In this document: positions 29,127 to 37,371 of the stretch, piece after piece
Numbering within the stretch: position 1 is the first letter of the stretch
Layout: the number at the start of each line of letters is the position of its first letter
NCBI RefSeq assembly: GCF_032594915.1
Contig: NZ_CP118733.1
Location: forward strand, 1,426,001-1,490,000
Length of the DNA: 64,000 nucleotides
From: Streptococcus sp. 29896
Lineage (GTDB): Bacteria; Bacillota; Bacilli; Lactobacillales; Streptococcaceae
Reading direction: 5' to 3'
Translations under genes and position numbers: made by a program
The notes under the pieces: model-generated
The model's input: only the letters and a program-made list of their open reading frames with translations
Databases searched by the model: none
What the model was told of the DNA's origin: nothing

Positions 29127-29933
29127 TTGTCCAACCACCAGCACATCAGTTCATTAATTGAAAGCAAACTCGACAGCATGACCAAGCTTGAAAAGATGAT
29201 TGCCTCCTATTTTATCAGCCTCGAAGAAAGCCCTGATCTTTCCTTGGAAAAAGTCCGTAGGGACCTTCATGTCTCTGCTTCTGCCCTGACCCGCTTTGCA
29301 AAAAAATGCGGTTTTTCAGGCTACCGTGAATTTGTCTTTGGATACCAAAACAATCAGCAATACCTTGTGGAAAACTTTGAACATATCCAACGAAGCCTCA
29401 CCAAGCGAGTCTTGATAGACTATGAGGAAATCCTCCACCTCACCAATAGCCTGGTAGATGAGGACCGATTGGAAGAAATTGCGACTCTGATTGACAAGAG
29501 CAAACGGGTTTATTTTTACGGAATCGGTAGCTCTGGATTGGTTGCTATGGAAACCAAGACACGCTTTATGCGCTTGGGAGTGGTTTGTGATGCTGTGACA
29601 GATAGCAACAATCTCAAATGGACTACCAATATTTTAGACCCATCTTGTCTAGTGATTGGCTTGTCCCTTTCTGGTCAAACAGACGAAATCATTGACAATC
29701 TCCGGATTGCTGCCCAAAAAGGAGTCCCCACTGCCCTCCTTACCTCCCAGACAGTCAAGATGGATCCTCCTATCGAACAAATTCCGGTTGCTTCCGTTCG
29801 GCACCTTAATTACGGCAACCGTATTTCCCCCCAAGTTCCGCTCCTCATCATGCTTGATATCCTCTATGCCTACTTTCATGCCATGGACAAGGACAAAAAA
29901 GAAACCATTTTCCAGCATACGATTGTTGAATAA
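29127..29933 (+). CDS. nanR: MurR/RpiR-family transcriptional regulator (probable nan operon regulator)
   Basis: A 268-residue regulator: an N-terminal helix-turn-helix of the RpiR type (LDSMTKLEKMIASYFI ... ASALTRFAKKCGFSGYREF) and a C-terminal SIS sugar-phosphate domain (VYFYGIGSSGLVA; LSLSGQTDEIIDNLR). The start is TTG 29127 with AAGGAG nine bases upstream; TTG 29118 touches that site and is less likely. In other streptococci the sialic-acid operon is next to such a gene, which senses ManNAc-6-P, so it probably controls the convergent nan operon; the symbol rests on this context. An IS110 element now lies between it and the operon end. Confidence 0.85.
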   Translation: MSNHQHISSLIESKLDSMTKLEKMIASYFISLEESPDLSLEKVRRDLHVSASALTRFAKKCGFSGYREFVFGYQNNQQYLVENFEHIQRSLTKRVLIDYEEILHLTNSLVDEDRLEEIATLIDKSKRVYFYGIGSSGLVAMETKTRFMRLGVVCDAVTDSNNLKWTTNILDPSCLVIGLSLSGQTDEIIDNLRIAAQKGVPTALLTSQTVKMDPPIEQIPVASVRHLNYGNRISPQVPLLIMLDILYAYFHAMDKDKKETIFQHTIVE

Positions 29934-29948
29934 AAACATACTAAGATT

Positions 29949-29994
29949 AGTAGTGAGGAAATCTCCGACGGGAGAGAGTACTCACTACTTTTTC
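29949..29994 (+). terminator. Terminator of the rpiR-type gene
   Basis: Long hairpin AGTAGTGAG...CTCACTACT with an inner TCTCC-GACG-GGAGA stem, followed by TTTTTC. Confidence 0.8.
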
Positions 29995-30009
29995 TTTATG
30001 ATAAAGTAG

Positions 30010-30130
30010 AGGTGTCTTGTTAAGTCGTAGGGCTTTTTGACGCTAGACGTCGCAACAAAAACTGGCAAGACACCTGTTTTAGAAAGAATGTTATCAAAGT
30101 ATGTGGGACGCCAGACGTCGAGTATTGAAA
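30010..30130 (+). ncRNA. Candidate bridge RNA region of the IS110 element
   Basis: IS110 recombinases are guided by a bridge RNA encoded in the non-coding end of the element. Here a ten-pair stem (30010-30019 with 30066-30075) encloses GACG-CTAGA-CGTC, and the closely similar GACG-CCAGA-CGTC recurs at 30108. Structure and position fit, but loops and guides were not derived. Confidence 0.4.
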
Positions 30131-30177
30131 ATGACATCACTAAAACAAGGAATCATTCAAGACAAAGAGGTAATATC

Positions 30178-31380
30178 ATGCGTGCAGTTTTTGGGATTGA
30201 TGTGAGTAAGGTAAGTTCAGAAGTGGCCATTCTAGTCAATGGTGAGAAAGTTCATGGCTATACCATATCCAATGACGCCTTAGGCTTTGCTTGGCTACTT
30301 GGCGATTTGAGAACCGTCCATAAGCCAGAAATCATCTTTGAAGCAACAGGTGTCTACTCTCGCCGTCTCCAAACTTTTCTAGAAGATAATGGCTATGCTT
30401 ATACACGGCTTAATCCCTTAGAAGCTAAGAAGCAACTGGATAGCTTGCGTGTGCGGAAAACAGATCAAATTGACGCCGAAAAACTGGCTCAATCTCAATT
30501 TGTGCTGAATCGTAAACCCACTTATGTCCAAGAAGAAGTCTACCAAAACTTGCGGGATCTTAGCCGTTTCTATCAGAATCTGACCGAGGACATTGTTCGA
30601 GCTAAAAACCGTCTGCACAAGGTCTTACAAGTCACTTTTCCTGAATTGGAAAATATCTTATCAACACCATCTGGCGAACAATACTGGAACCTGGTCATAG
30701 CTTTTCCTTGCAAGGACTTCGTGCTTCATTTAAGCAAGGACGAACTCTCAGAGAGCATTCGTCAGTCCACCTCAAAACGGATTTCTGACAAGCGTGTGGC
30801 GTACTTAGCTGAGAAGCTGATAGCACTAGCTAATCAATCTTATTGTGCCGTCAAGAAAACCTCTCCAATGCTGGAAGAGGTGCGTTACTATGGAAAAGAA
30901 TTGCTTCGGCTTTCTGAACAGAGACAAACTGTCCTAGACCAAATGGTGGAACTAGCTCAGCCATTACCTGAATATGACATTCTGCTCTCTATTCCTGGAA
31001 TAGCTGAGACTACTGCAACAAGTATTATTGGTGAACTGGGAGATATTCGCCGTTTTCAGTCTGCCAATCAAATCAATGCCTTTATCGGTATTGACCTGAG
31101 ACACTATGAATCTGGTAACTTCCTCGCTAAGGAACACATTACCAAGCGTGGCAATCCCTACGCTAGAAAGATTCTGTTCAAATGCATTCACAATATCGCT
31201 TCAGCCAGTCACACCAATCCTTGCCATATCGCCGACTTTTATGAGAAACGAAAAAGACAATCGCAAACGACTTCTACAAAGCCACACACGATTGCCTCCA
31301 TACATCGTCTCATTCGGACAATGTATTACCTCATAACGCATAACAAACTTTACGATTACACTTTAACCCAAAATCAGTAA
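30178..31380 (+). CDS. IS110-family transposase (DEDD recombinase)
   Basis: A 400-residue transposase. The RuvC-like N-terminal domain shows the DEDD set: Asp8 in GIDVSK, Glu55 in FEATG, Asp96 and Asp99 in KTDQIDAEKLA. The C-terminal Tnp domain has SIPGIAETTATSIIGELG and FIGIDLRHYESG, the region that holds the catalytic Ser in the family. Start at ATG 30178 with AAAGAGG seven bases before; a longer open frame from 30037 crosses the structured left end and is rejected. Full length, apparently intact, so the element may be active. Confidence 0.93.
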   Translation: MRAVFGIDVSKVSSEVAILVNGEKVHGYTISNDALGFAWLLGDLRTVHKPEIIFEATGVYSRRLQTFLEDNGYAYTRLNPLEAKKQLDSLRVRKTDQIDAEKLAQSQFVLNRKPTYVQEEVYQNLRDLSRFYQNLTEDIVRAKNRLHKVLQVTFPELENILSTPSGEQYWNLVIAFPCKDFVLHLSKDELSESIRQSTSKRISDKRVAYLAEKLIALANQSYCAVKKTSPMLEEVRYYGKELLRLSEQRQTVLDQMVELAQPLPEYDILLSIPGIAETTATSIIGELGDIRRFQSANQINAFIGIDLRHYESGNFLAKEHITKRGNPYARKILFKCIHNIASASHTNPCHIADFYEKRKRQSQTTSTKPHTIASIHRLIRTMYYLITHNKLYDYTLTQNQ

Positions 31381-31555
31381 GATTGTTTATGCAATATTAT
31401 TGTAACACCTTATCAAAAATTTTCAACATAAGGTGTTAATTTCGTGTACTCTTTTTTACACGAAACTTTAGTCCAAAAGAAAACAATTTCCTTATTTTGA
31501 CTATTGAACTCAAAATATTTTTCATCAAATACCTTGATAGGCTTGACAAATGGTA

Positions 31556-31598
31556 GAAAAAATCCCCGGCTCATCAGATGATGAGCCGGGAATTTTTT
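31556..31598. terminator. Strong terminator at the end of the nan operon
   Basis: Near-perfect palindrome of 12-base arms CCCGGCTCATCA and TGATGAGCCGGG (31565-31590) with T-runs on both strands. On the minus strand it ends the sialic-acid operon, 14 bases after the esterase stop. Confidence 0.88.
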
Positions 31599-31611
31599 TA
31601 GGAGAAGTTGG

Positions 31612-32580
31612 CTAATCTGTAAAAAACTGCGTTCCAAGTAAGTAATCAAAGACATAGTCATTGACTTTCACATGCATGGCATCATGACCATAGTCAGGCA
31701 TGATTTTCATTTCTCTTGGACCTGCAAGTCGGTTGTAAATAGCAAATTGAGTAGAAGGTGGACAGACACTGTCCTCCAAGCCTGTCACCATAGCAACAGG
31801 ACAGGAAATCAAATGCGCCAAGTTTTTCACATCGATATAAGACAAGGTCTGTAAAACCGCATCTTCTGTCTGGTGAAATGGATCAGAAAACTTGAAATAT
31901 CGGAAGAGTTCATCATAGGCCTCGCTAGTGTTTCCTAGTTCCAACACCCGTTTAAAATCGGAAAGGAATGGGTAGATAGCCACTGTTTTTCCAATCCGTT
32001 GGTTGAGAGCTGCCGCAACCAAGGCCAAGGCTCCGCCTTGGGATCCTCCGTAAGAAACCAGACGCTTCTTGTCCACAAAGTCAAGGCTGGCAATAATTTC
32101 CACCAGTTGATAAACATCCAAGTAAACATCTTTGTAAAAGAGGTGGTCAGGACCCTGCAACATCCCACGAATAACCTGGCCTTTGACAGTCATCCCATCA
32201 AAGCGGCCGTGGTCTTGAGAATGCCCCGCCTGGCCTCGAACATCCATGGCAACAACACCAAATCCCGCTGCGACAAACTTGAGTAACTCTGTCCAATCAG
32301 GACCTTGTCCTTGGTAACCATGGAAGTAAAAGAGAACGGGAACAGGCTGATTAGACTTGGGAAAGAGGCATTTAGCAAATACCTTGGAACCATTGGTCCC
32401 TTCAAACCATAAGCTAGAACAAGTTACCTGATCCAGGCCACACTCCTTGTCCACAAATTGATGAACAGGCAAGCCTTCTAGCTTATCTTTTTCAGCCCGC
32501 CAAAATTGATCAAAATCTTCTGGCACCTCATGGCGACCTCGATAGTCCTGCATCTCCTGCAGAGACATTGTATCAATCAT
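31612..32580 (-). CDS. AXE1-family acetyl esterase (possible sialate O-acetylesterase)
   Basis: A 322-residue cytoplasmic alpha/beta hydrolase of the acetyl xylan esterase/cephalosporin-C deacetylase family. The nucleophile Ser lies in YGGSQGG, the acid in GLEDSVCPP and the His in DYGHDAMH; MDVRGQAGHS is family-typical. No signal peptide. As last gene of the nan operon it may remove O-acetyl groups from imported sialic acid before cleavage by NanA; this rests on context only. Confidence 0.88.
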   Translation of the reverse strand: MIDTMSLQEMQDYRGRHEVPEDFDQFWRAEKDKLEGLPVHQFVDKECGLDQVTCSSLWFEGTNGSKVFAKCLFPKSNQPVPVLFYFHGYQGQGPDWTELLKFVAAGFGVVAMDVRGQAGHSQDHGRFDGMTVKGQVIRGMLQGPDHLFYKDVYLDVYQLVEIIASLDFVDKKRLVSYGGSQGGALALVAAALNQRIGKTVAIYPFLSDFKRVLELGNTSEAYDELFRYFKFSDPFHQTEDAVLQTLSYIDVKNLAHLISCPVAMVTGLEDSVCPPSTQFAIYNRLAGPREMKIMPDYGHDAMHVKVNDYVFDYLLGTQFFTD

Positions 32581-32588
32581 AGCTCCTC

Positions 32589-33485
32589 CTATCTCAGACC
32601 TTGTTTTTGTTGGAAGTGATAAAATGCACCCAGCATGCCAGCTGCATTCTCATGCTCCGCAAAGGCAAGTCTGGTCTTGTCTGCTAGGCTAGAAACCAAG
32701 TTTTCTTTAAGGGCTGCCTGGATTTTCTCAAAGAGATAATCCTTTTGCGCCATAATACCACCACCAAGAATAACCACTTCTGGATTGGCTACATAGCAGA
32801 TGTTGGCAATGCCTTGGCCGAGATAGTTGACCATGCGATCAATAGCCGCAATACAGTGGGCATCTCCAGCCTTGGCTTCTTGGAAAATCTTATAGCCGTT
32901 CCAGTCTGCCGGATTCTGACCATGCAGGCGAGCCACTTCTTGGACAAGAGCCGTCGTTGAAGCCAGGTCTTGGAAGGCACCATCAGAAAGATGAAGATAG
33001 CCGACCTCACAAGCCGAATTACTAAAGCCGTGGAAGATTTGACCGTCCACCAGCAAGCAGCCACCAATGCCCGTTCCAATGGTCAAGCAAATGGAAATCC
33101 GACTACCTAGACCAGCGCCTGAAATCCCTTCTGCCAACCCTGCACAGTTAACATCATTTTCAATCTCACAAGGAAGTTCGAAACTTGTTTCAATTTCAGA
33201 CTTGAATTGGGTTCCAGCATAGTTTGGAATCTGCGGTCCTGAATAGAAAATCTCTCCCTTATCAGGATCGACCATCCCTGCTGAGGAAATGGCTACACCT
33301 GAAAGTGGAGATTGAGCATGAAAATCTGCTACTAGATTCTTGACTGTTGCAAGGATATGCGGACCGCCCTTGTGAGCTTCCGTATCCATCTTGTAACTTT
33401 CTAGAATCTGACCTGCTGCATCTAGGCGGCCATATTTTATCTGGGTTCCGCCGATATCAATAGCAAGATAGGTTTTCATAGACAC
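32589..33485 (-). CDS. nanK: ROK-family N-acetylmannosamine kinase
   Basis: A 298-residue sugar kinase with the ATP loop DIGGTQIKYG at residue ~10, the second phosphate motif TIGTGIGG and the ROK region CEVGYLHLSDGA. Position between nanA and the esterase indicates phosphorylation of ManNAc to ManNAc-6-P. It ends eight bases before the esterase start and follows nanA by three bases. Confidence 0.9.
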   Translation of the reverse strand: MSMKTYLAIDIGGTQIKYGRLDAAGQILESYKMDTEAHKGGPHILATVKNLVADFHAQSPLSGVAISSAGMVDPDKGEIFYSGPQIPNYAGTQFKSEIETSFELPCEIENDVNCAGLAEGISGAGLGSRISICLTIGTGIGGCLLVDGQIFHGFSNSACEVGYLHLSDGAFQDLASTTALVQEVARLHGQNPADWNGYKIFQEAKAGDAHCIAAIDRMVNYLGQGIANICYVANPEVVILGGGIMAQKDYLFEKIQAALKENLVSSLADKTRLAFAEHENAAGMLGAFYHFQQKQGLR

Positions 33486-33488
33486 CTC

Positions 33489-34409
33489 CTAGGCACCAAA
33501 TCTTTCCTTGGCATCCCGAATCAACTGAGCTGCTTCTTGAGCGATGGAAAGGTCTGCTTCTGTTAAGGCAGTTAGAGGTTCCCGAACAGAGCCAATGTCC
33601 AAGCCATCATTGATACGGATAACTTCCTTGATGACAGCATACATATGACCATGACCAGACACCAATTTACCAATGATAGTATTAATGGTTGCCTGTAATT
33701 GACGGGCTGTTTCCAAGTCCTTGTCAGCGATCAACTGATTGAGCCGTAGGAAGAGTTCTGGCATTGAGCCATAGGTACCACCAATTCCTCCTTTAGCCCC
33801 CATGAGGCGACCGCCGAGAAATTGCTCGTCTGGACCATTGAAGACCACATAATCTTCACCGCCTAGACTAACAAAGGTATCAATATCCTGAACTGGCATA
33901 GAAGAATTCTTCACCCCTACCACTCGTGGATTTTTCAACATTTCTTTGTACAGACTAGGCGTCAAAGCCACACCTGCCAGTTGCGGAATGTTGTAGATGA
34001 TGAAATCTGTATTTGGTGCAGCTGCACTAATGCCGTTCCAGTAAGCTGCGATGCTGTACTCAGGCAAACGGAAATAGATCGGTGGAATAGCTGCAATAGC
34101 ATCGACACCCAATTCTTCCGAATGGCGCGCTAGTTCCACACTGTCCTTCAAATTATTGCAGGCCACATGGTTAATGATGGTCAACTTGCCCTTGGCAACC
34201 TCCATAACCGATTCAAGAATTTGCTTGCGATCTGCCACACTTTGGTAAATGCATTCACCAGACGAACCATTGACATAAAGCCCTTGAACTCCCTTGTCAA
34301 TGAAATACTGAGTCAAAGCACGAACACGTTCCGAAGAGATTTCTCCATTTTCATCATAACAAGCATAAAACGCTGGGATGATTCCGTGATATTTTTCTAA
34401 GTTTTTCAT
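33489..34409 (-). CDS. nanA: N-acetylneuraminate lyase
   Basis: A 306-residue class I aldolase of the DHDPS/NAL family that splits sialic acid into ManNAc and pyruvate. Lys167 in GVKNSS forms the Schiff base; the YNIP segment carries the catalytic Tyr; VNGSSGECIY is the GxxGE substrate-binding turn. Operon context separates it from the dihydrodipicolinate synthases. Not to be confused with pneumococcal NanA sialidase, which is unrelated; no sialidase is visible here. Confidence 0.93.
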   Translation of the reverse strand: MKNLEKYHGIIPAFYACYDENGEISSERVRALTQYFIDKGVQGLYVNGSSGECIYQSVADRKQILESVMEVAKGKLTIINHVACNNLKDSVELARHSEELGVDAIAAIPPIYFRLPEYSIAAYWNGISAAAPNTDFIIYNIPQLAGVALTPSLYKEMLKNPRVVGVKNSSMPVQDIDTFVSLGGEDYVVFNGPDEQFLGGRLMGAKGGIGGTYGSMPELFLRLNQLIADKDLETARQLQATINTIIGKLVSGHGHMYAVIKEVIRINDGLDIGSVREPLTALTEADLSIAQEAAQLIRDAKERFGA

Positions 34410-34428
34410 TCAAAAACCTTTCATTCAA

Positions 34429-35058
34429 CTATTTTTTATGCAAAGCAAGTAAGAAGAGATATAGTAAACCAGCATAGCCAATGGTGGCCAACAAGGATAG
34501 GACCAGCAAGAGACTAAATCCAGACCACAAGGCCAGAAGGACCAGAACAACTTGAACCAGAACAACTAACAGGGTCAAGGATAGACGGACCCCAACCAGC
34601 AAGCCAGCATGCACCAAGATTTCTTTCAGAGACCGATTCATTTCCACAGCCAAAGGATAAGCATAGAGAAAGAGCAGGCGACTGAAAACAAACACTGCAA
34701 CACAGATGACTTTAAAGACTTCGAAAACTGGTGCTTGCATGTCCCGAACCAGATAGAAATCACCGAGACTAAAGAAAACCAAAGCCAGGTCCATCCCACC
34801 AAGCAATAACCCTTGTTTCCACTTGGTTTTGGCATAGCTCATAAATGTCTGGACAGCAGCAATCTTCCCCTTCAGTCTCAACTGATTGAGACTGGCAACT
34901 AGGCTGAATTGGGCAATCCCAAAGGTAACAATTGGAAGAGCCGTCAGGACAAACAGCAGGTTCAAGACTAGAACAGTCCATACCTTTTCAGCCAACTGCC
35001 AGACTGGATGTTCCACATCAAATAAAGATTTCCATGCTGTTTGAACCTGTTTGTGCAT
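34429..35058 (-). CDS. DUF624 (YesL-like) membrane protein
   Basis: A 209-residue protein with about five hydrophobic helices (VLNLLFVLTALPIVTFGIA; LLVGVRLSLTLLVVLVQVVLVLLALW). DUF624/YesL proteins often sit in operons with CUT1 sugar ABC transporters, but their function is unknown. It may assist the adjoining sialic-acid transporter. Confidence 0.85.
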   Translation of the reverse strand: MHKQVQTAWKSLFDVEHPVWQLAEKVWTVLVLNLLFVLTALPIVTFGIAQFSLVASLNQLRLKGKIAAVQTFMSYAKTKWKQGLLLGGMDLALVFFSLGDFYLVRDMQAPVFEVFKVICVAVFVFSRLLFLYAYPLAVEMNRSLKEILVHAGLLVGVRLSLTLLVVLVQVVLVLLALWSGFSLLLVLSLLATIGYAGLLYLFLLALHKK

Positions 35059-35075
35059 GACCGAGCTCCTTTTAC

Positions 35076-35525
35076 TTACTTCATTAAAATTTTAAACACT
35101 AATTTTTTGACCTCTTGGCCCTGACCCATAAATTGATTGGGTTGATGTAGTTCCTGTGGAAAACACAGGAGAAAGTGATGACCATTCAAGATGAAATCCA
35201 CCCTGTCTTCAACAACAGTAAAACCGATGTCTCCCTCTTCTTTAAAAGTTGGATCAAGCGCTTCTTCAGAAGAATAAGATATTTTTTCACTCCCCTCCAA
35301 AATCACATGCAAATCTGCATAGCGCTTGTGGTACTCAAAAATCGGGCTAGATTCCAAGGCTAACTGATTGTCCTGAAGAAAGAAAAACACCTGGTCTCCT
35401 TGACAATCATGCCGCCCTGCTACTAATTGGTCAAAACCACCTTCCGCCAATCGCTCCAAGGCCATATCCAAATTTGGGTCTAATCCCTTGTAGCGCAGGG
35501 CTTGATCGATTCGATCATAAATCAT
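35076..35525 (-). CDS. YhcH/YjgK/YiaL family protein (NanQ-like anomerase)
   Basis: A 149-residue cupin-like protein of the DUF386 family. YHKRYADLHVILEGSEKI and the late FPQELHQP carry His residues expected for a metal site. The E. coli homologue in the nan regulon (NanQ/YhcH) speeds anomerisation of sialic acid, and the same role fits here. Confidence 0.87.
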   Translation of the reverse strand: MIYDRIDQALRYKGLDPNLDMALERLAEGGFDQLVAGRHDCQGDQVFFFLQDNQLALESSPIFEYHKRYADLHVILEGSEKISYSSEEALDPTFKEEGDIGFTVVEDRVDFILNGHHFLLCFPQELHQPNQFMGQGQEVKKLVFKILMK

Positions 35526-35554
35526 AGGCTTTCTCCATTCACTCTGCGTTTTTC

Positions 35555-36385
35555 CTAACCCTTCACCGCACCCATGGTAATACCTTGCGTAAAGGATTTC
35601 TGGAAGACAAGGAAGACTGTAACAATTGGTACCGCTGCAAGGGCTGCACCCGCCATGATGACTCCATAGTTGGTCGCCATCTCAGCCTGCATGGTTGCAA
35701 CACCCAGCGAAATGGTCAAATTCTGACGTGATGTCAACATAACCAACTGCATGAAGTAGTCATTCCAAGAGTTGATAAACGTAAAGATGGCCAGGGCTGC
35801 AAAACCAGGTTTTACGATTGGGAAAGCAACATTCCAGAAGGTTGATACTTCACCACAACCGTCAATCTTCGCAGATTCCAAGAGCTCTGTTGGGATATTT
35901 TCAGAGAATTGTTTCATCAAGAAAACACCGAATGGCCAACCAACAAGTGGCAGGATAACCGCTGCCAAGGTATCGTGAATGCCCATGAAGTTGATAATCC
36001 GTACCAGTGGAACCAAGACAACCTGTTTAGGCAAAGCCATGGCTGCAATAAAGATTGAGAACAAAATCCGCTGGCCATAGAATCGTTTCTTAGCTAAGAC
36101 ATAACCTGCTAGAGAAGATGTTGAACAAACTAAGACCATGGTTGCTAGTGAAATAAAGACTGAGTTCCCCAACCACTGCCAAGCAGGGTTTTGAACGGTC
36201 AATTTGGTGAAGTTTTCAAGCGTTGGCTGAGTAGGCCACCATTGCGGTGGAATGACAATTGTATGCGGTTGGGATTTGAATGCCCCCGTCATAATCCAAT
36301 AAAATGGGAAAATGAATAGAATGGTCAAGAGGAGCAAGATGATGGTTGTCAAAATCGAAAAGATAGAAATTGGTTTCTTCTTCAT
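35555..36385 (-). CDS. Carbohydrate ABC transporter permease (CUT1, second subunit)
   Basis: A 276-residue, six-helix permease of the MalG/MsmG class with the cytoplasmic EAA loop (ESAKIDGCGEVSTFWNVAFPIVKPG) that contacts the ATPase. With the permease and binding protein upstream it forms the sialic-acid importer (SatABC type). No ATPase gene is in the operon; a shared MsmK-type ATPase elsewhere is expected, as in other streptococci. Confidence 0.92.
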   Translation of the reverse strand: MKKKPISIFSILTTIILLLLTILFIFPFYWIMTGAFKSQPHTIVIPPQWWPTQPTLENFTKLTVQNPAWQWLGNSVFISLATMVLVCSTSSLAGYVLAKKRFYGQRILFSIFIAAMALPKQVVLVPLVRIINFMGIHDTLAAVILPLVGWPFGVFLMKQFSENIPTELLESAKIDGCGEVSTFWNVAFPIVKPGFAALAIFTFINSWNDYFMQLVMLTSRQNLTISLGVATMQAEMATNYGVIMAGAALAAVPIVTVFLVFQKSFTQGITMGAVKG

Positions 36386-36398
36386 AGCCTCCTCCTTT

Positions 36399-37286
36399 CT
36401 AATATTCTACATCGTTGCCCAAAATCTTAAACTGGGCAAAGGAAATCAATGCAATCATGACTGCCAAGAAGACACCCATGGTATTGGCATAACCATACTC
36501 CGATAGTTTAAAGGCCTTTTCATACAAGTAGTACATGAGAGTTGACGTTGAATAGTTTGGCCCACCAGAGGTCAAGAGCTGAATCAAGGCAAAACACTGG
36601 AAGGAGTTGATGGTTGTAATAATCGCAATGTAAAGAGTTGTTGGCAAGAGACTAGGCCACTTAATTTTCCAGAAGACCTGGTTCTCTGTTGCCCCATCTA
36701 CACGCGCTGCTTCCACTAGGGAATTATCAATATTTCCCATAGCTGCTATGTATAGAATAATCGGCTGACCAACTGATGTTGTCAACAAGATGATAATAAT
36801 GGCTAACAAGGCCCACTGTTTGTCCCCAAGCCAGCTGATGTTTTGCTCGATAACACCACCTGATTTCAGGACAAAGTTCAAGATACCAGATAGGGGATCA
36901 TAGATCCATTTCCACACGACTGTAACGGCAACCGAACCTGTAACTACTGGGAGGAAGAAGACCGCCCGATAGAAGGAACGCGCAATCACATTCTTCTCAT
37001 AGGTTTGAGAAGCGATGAAAACAGAGAACAAGACCACTACTGGCACTGAGCCAACTACAATGATGACTGTATTGATCAGGGACTTGATGAAAATCGGATC
37101 ATTGAACATCCGAATGTAGTTATCCAAGCCAACGAAGGTGAAATCTGTCATAGTGTAGTTGAAGAAACTAGTGACGAATCCCATGATCATTGGCGCTAGG
37201 ACAAAGATAGTAAAGAAGACCAGAATTGGGGCCAAAAATGTGTAGGACACAATGGTCTCCCGCATTCTAATTTTATTAATCCTCAC
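36399..37286 (-). CDS. Carbohydrate ABC transporter permease (CUT1, first subunit)
   Basis: A 295-residue MalF/MsmF-type permease with six helices and the EAA loop EAARVDGATENQVFWKIKWP. I use GTG 37286, behind GAGG at seven bases; a longer reading to 37331 would run into the stem-loop between this gene and the binding-protein gene. Ends 13 bases before the second permease. Confidence 0.92.
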   Translation of the reverse strand: MRINKIRMRETIVSYTFLAPILVFFTIFVLAPMIMGFVTSFFNYTMTDFTFVGLDNYIRMFNDPIFIKSLINTVIIVVGSVPVVVLFSVFIASQTYEKNVIARSFYRAVFFLPVVTGSVAVTVVWKWIYDPLSGILNFVLKSGGVIEQNISWLGDKQWALLAIIIILLTTSVGQPIILYIAAMGNIDNSLVEAARVDGATENQVFWKIKWPSLLPTTLYIAIITTINSFQCFALIQLLTSGGPNYSTSTLMYYLYEKAFKLSEYGYANTMGVFLAVMIALISFAQFKILGNDVEY

Positions 37287-37314
37287 GATGAACACCTCTA
37301 ATTCTGAACAGAAA

Positions 37315-37359
37315 ATGCTCCTTTTCGACATCCATTATTTTGACGGTGAAAAGGAGCAT
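37315..37359 (-). promoter_or_regulatory. Intra-operon stem-loop after the binding-protein gene
   Basis: Twelve-pair perfect stem ATGCTCCTTTTC/GAAAAGGAGCAT with a 21-base loop and a TTTTC tail on the minus strand. Placed between binding protein and permeases, it may stabilise the upstream mRNA or terminate part of the transcripts, raising binding protein over permease. Confidence 0.7.
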
Positions 37360-37371
37360 CAAATTCTTTAA

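Larger units (their letters stand above)
29995..31557 (+). mobile_element. IS110-family insertion sequence (exact ends not resolved)
   Basis: The IS is defined by its single transposase gene and lies between the rpiR terminator and the terminator of the convergent operon. These give outer limits only: IS110 elements often lack terminal inverted repeats and target duplications, and I could not fix the ends by eye. The left non-coding part (to 30177) holds AGGTGTCTTG (30010-30019) and its complement CAAGACACCT (30066-30075), and a direct repeat GACGCYAGACGTCG at 30039 and 30108. The right part holds inverted repeats TAACACCTTAT/ATAAGGTGTTA (31403-31438) and TTCGTGTA/TACACGAA (31441-31464). Confidence 0.75.

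Noticed and set aside
31413-31661. 82-codon minus-strand frame between IS and esterase
   Set aside because: Crosses the strong operon terminator and overlaps the esterase end in another frame; no ribosome site.
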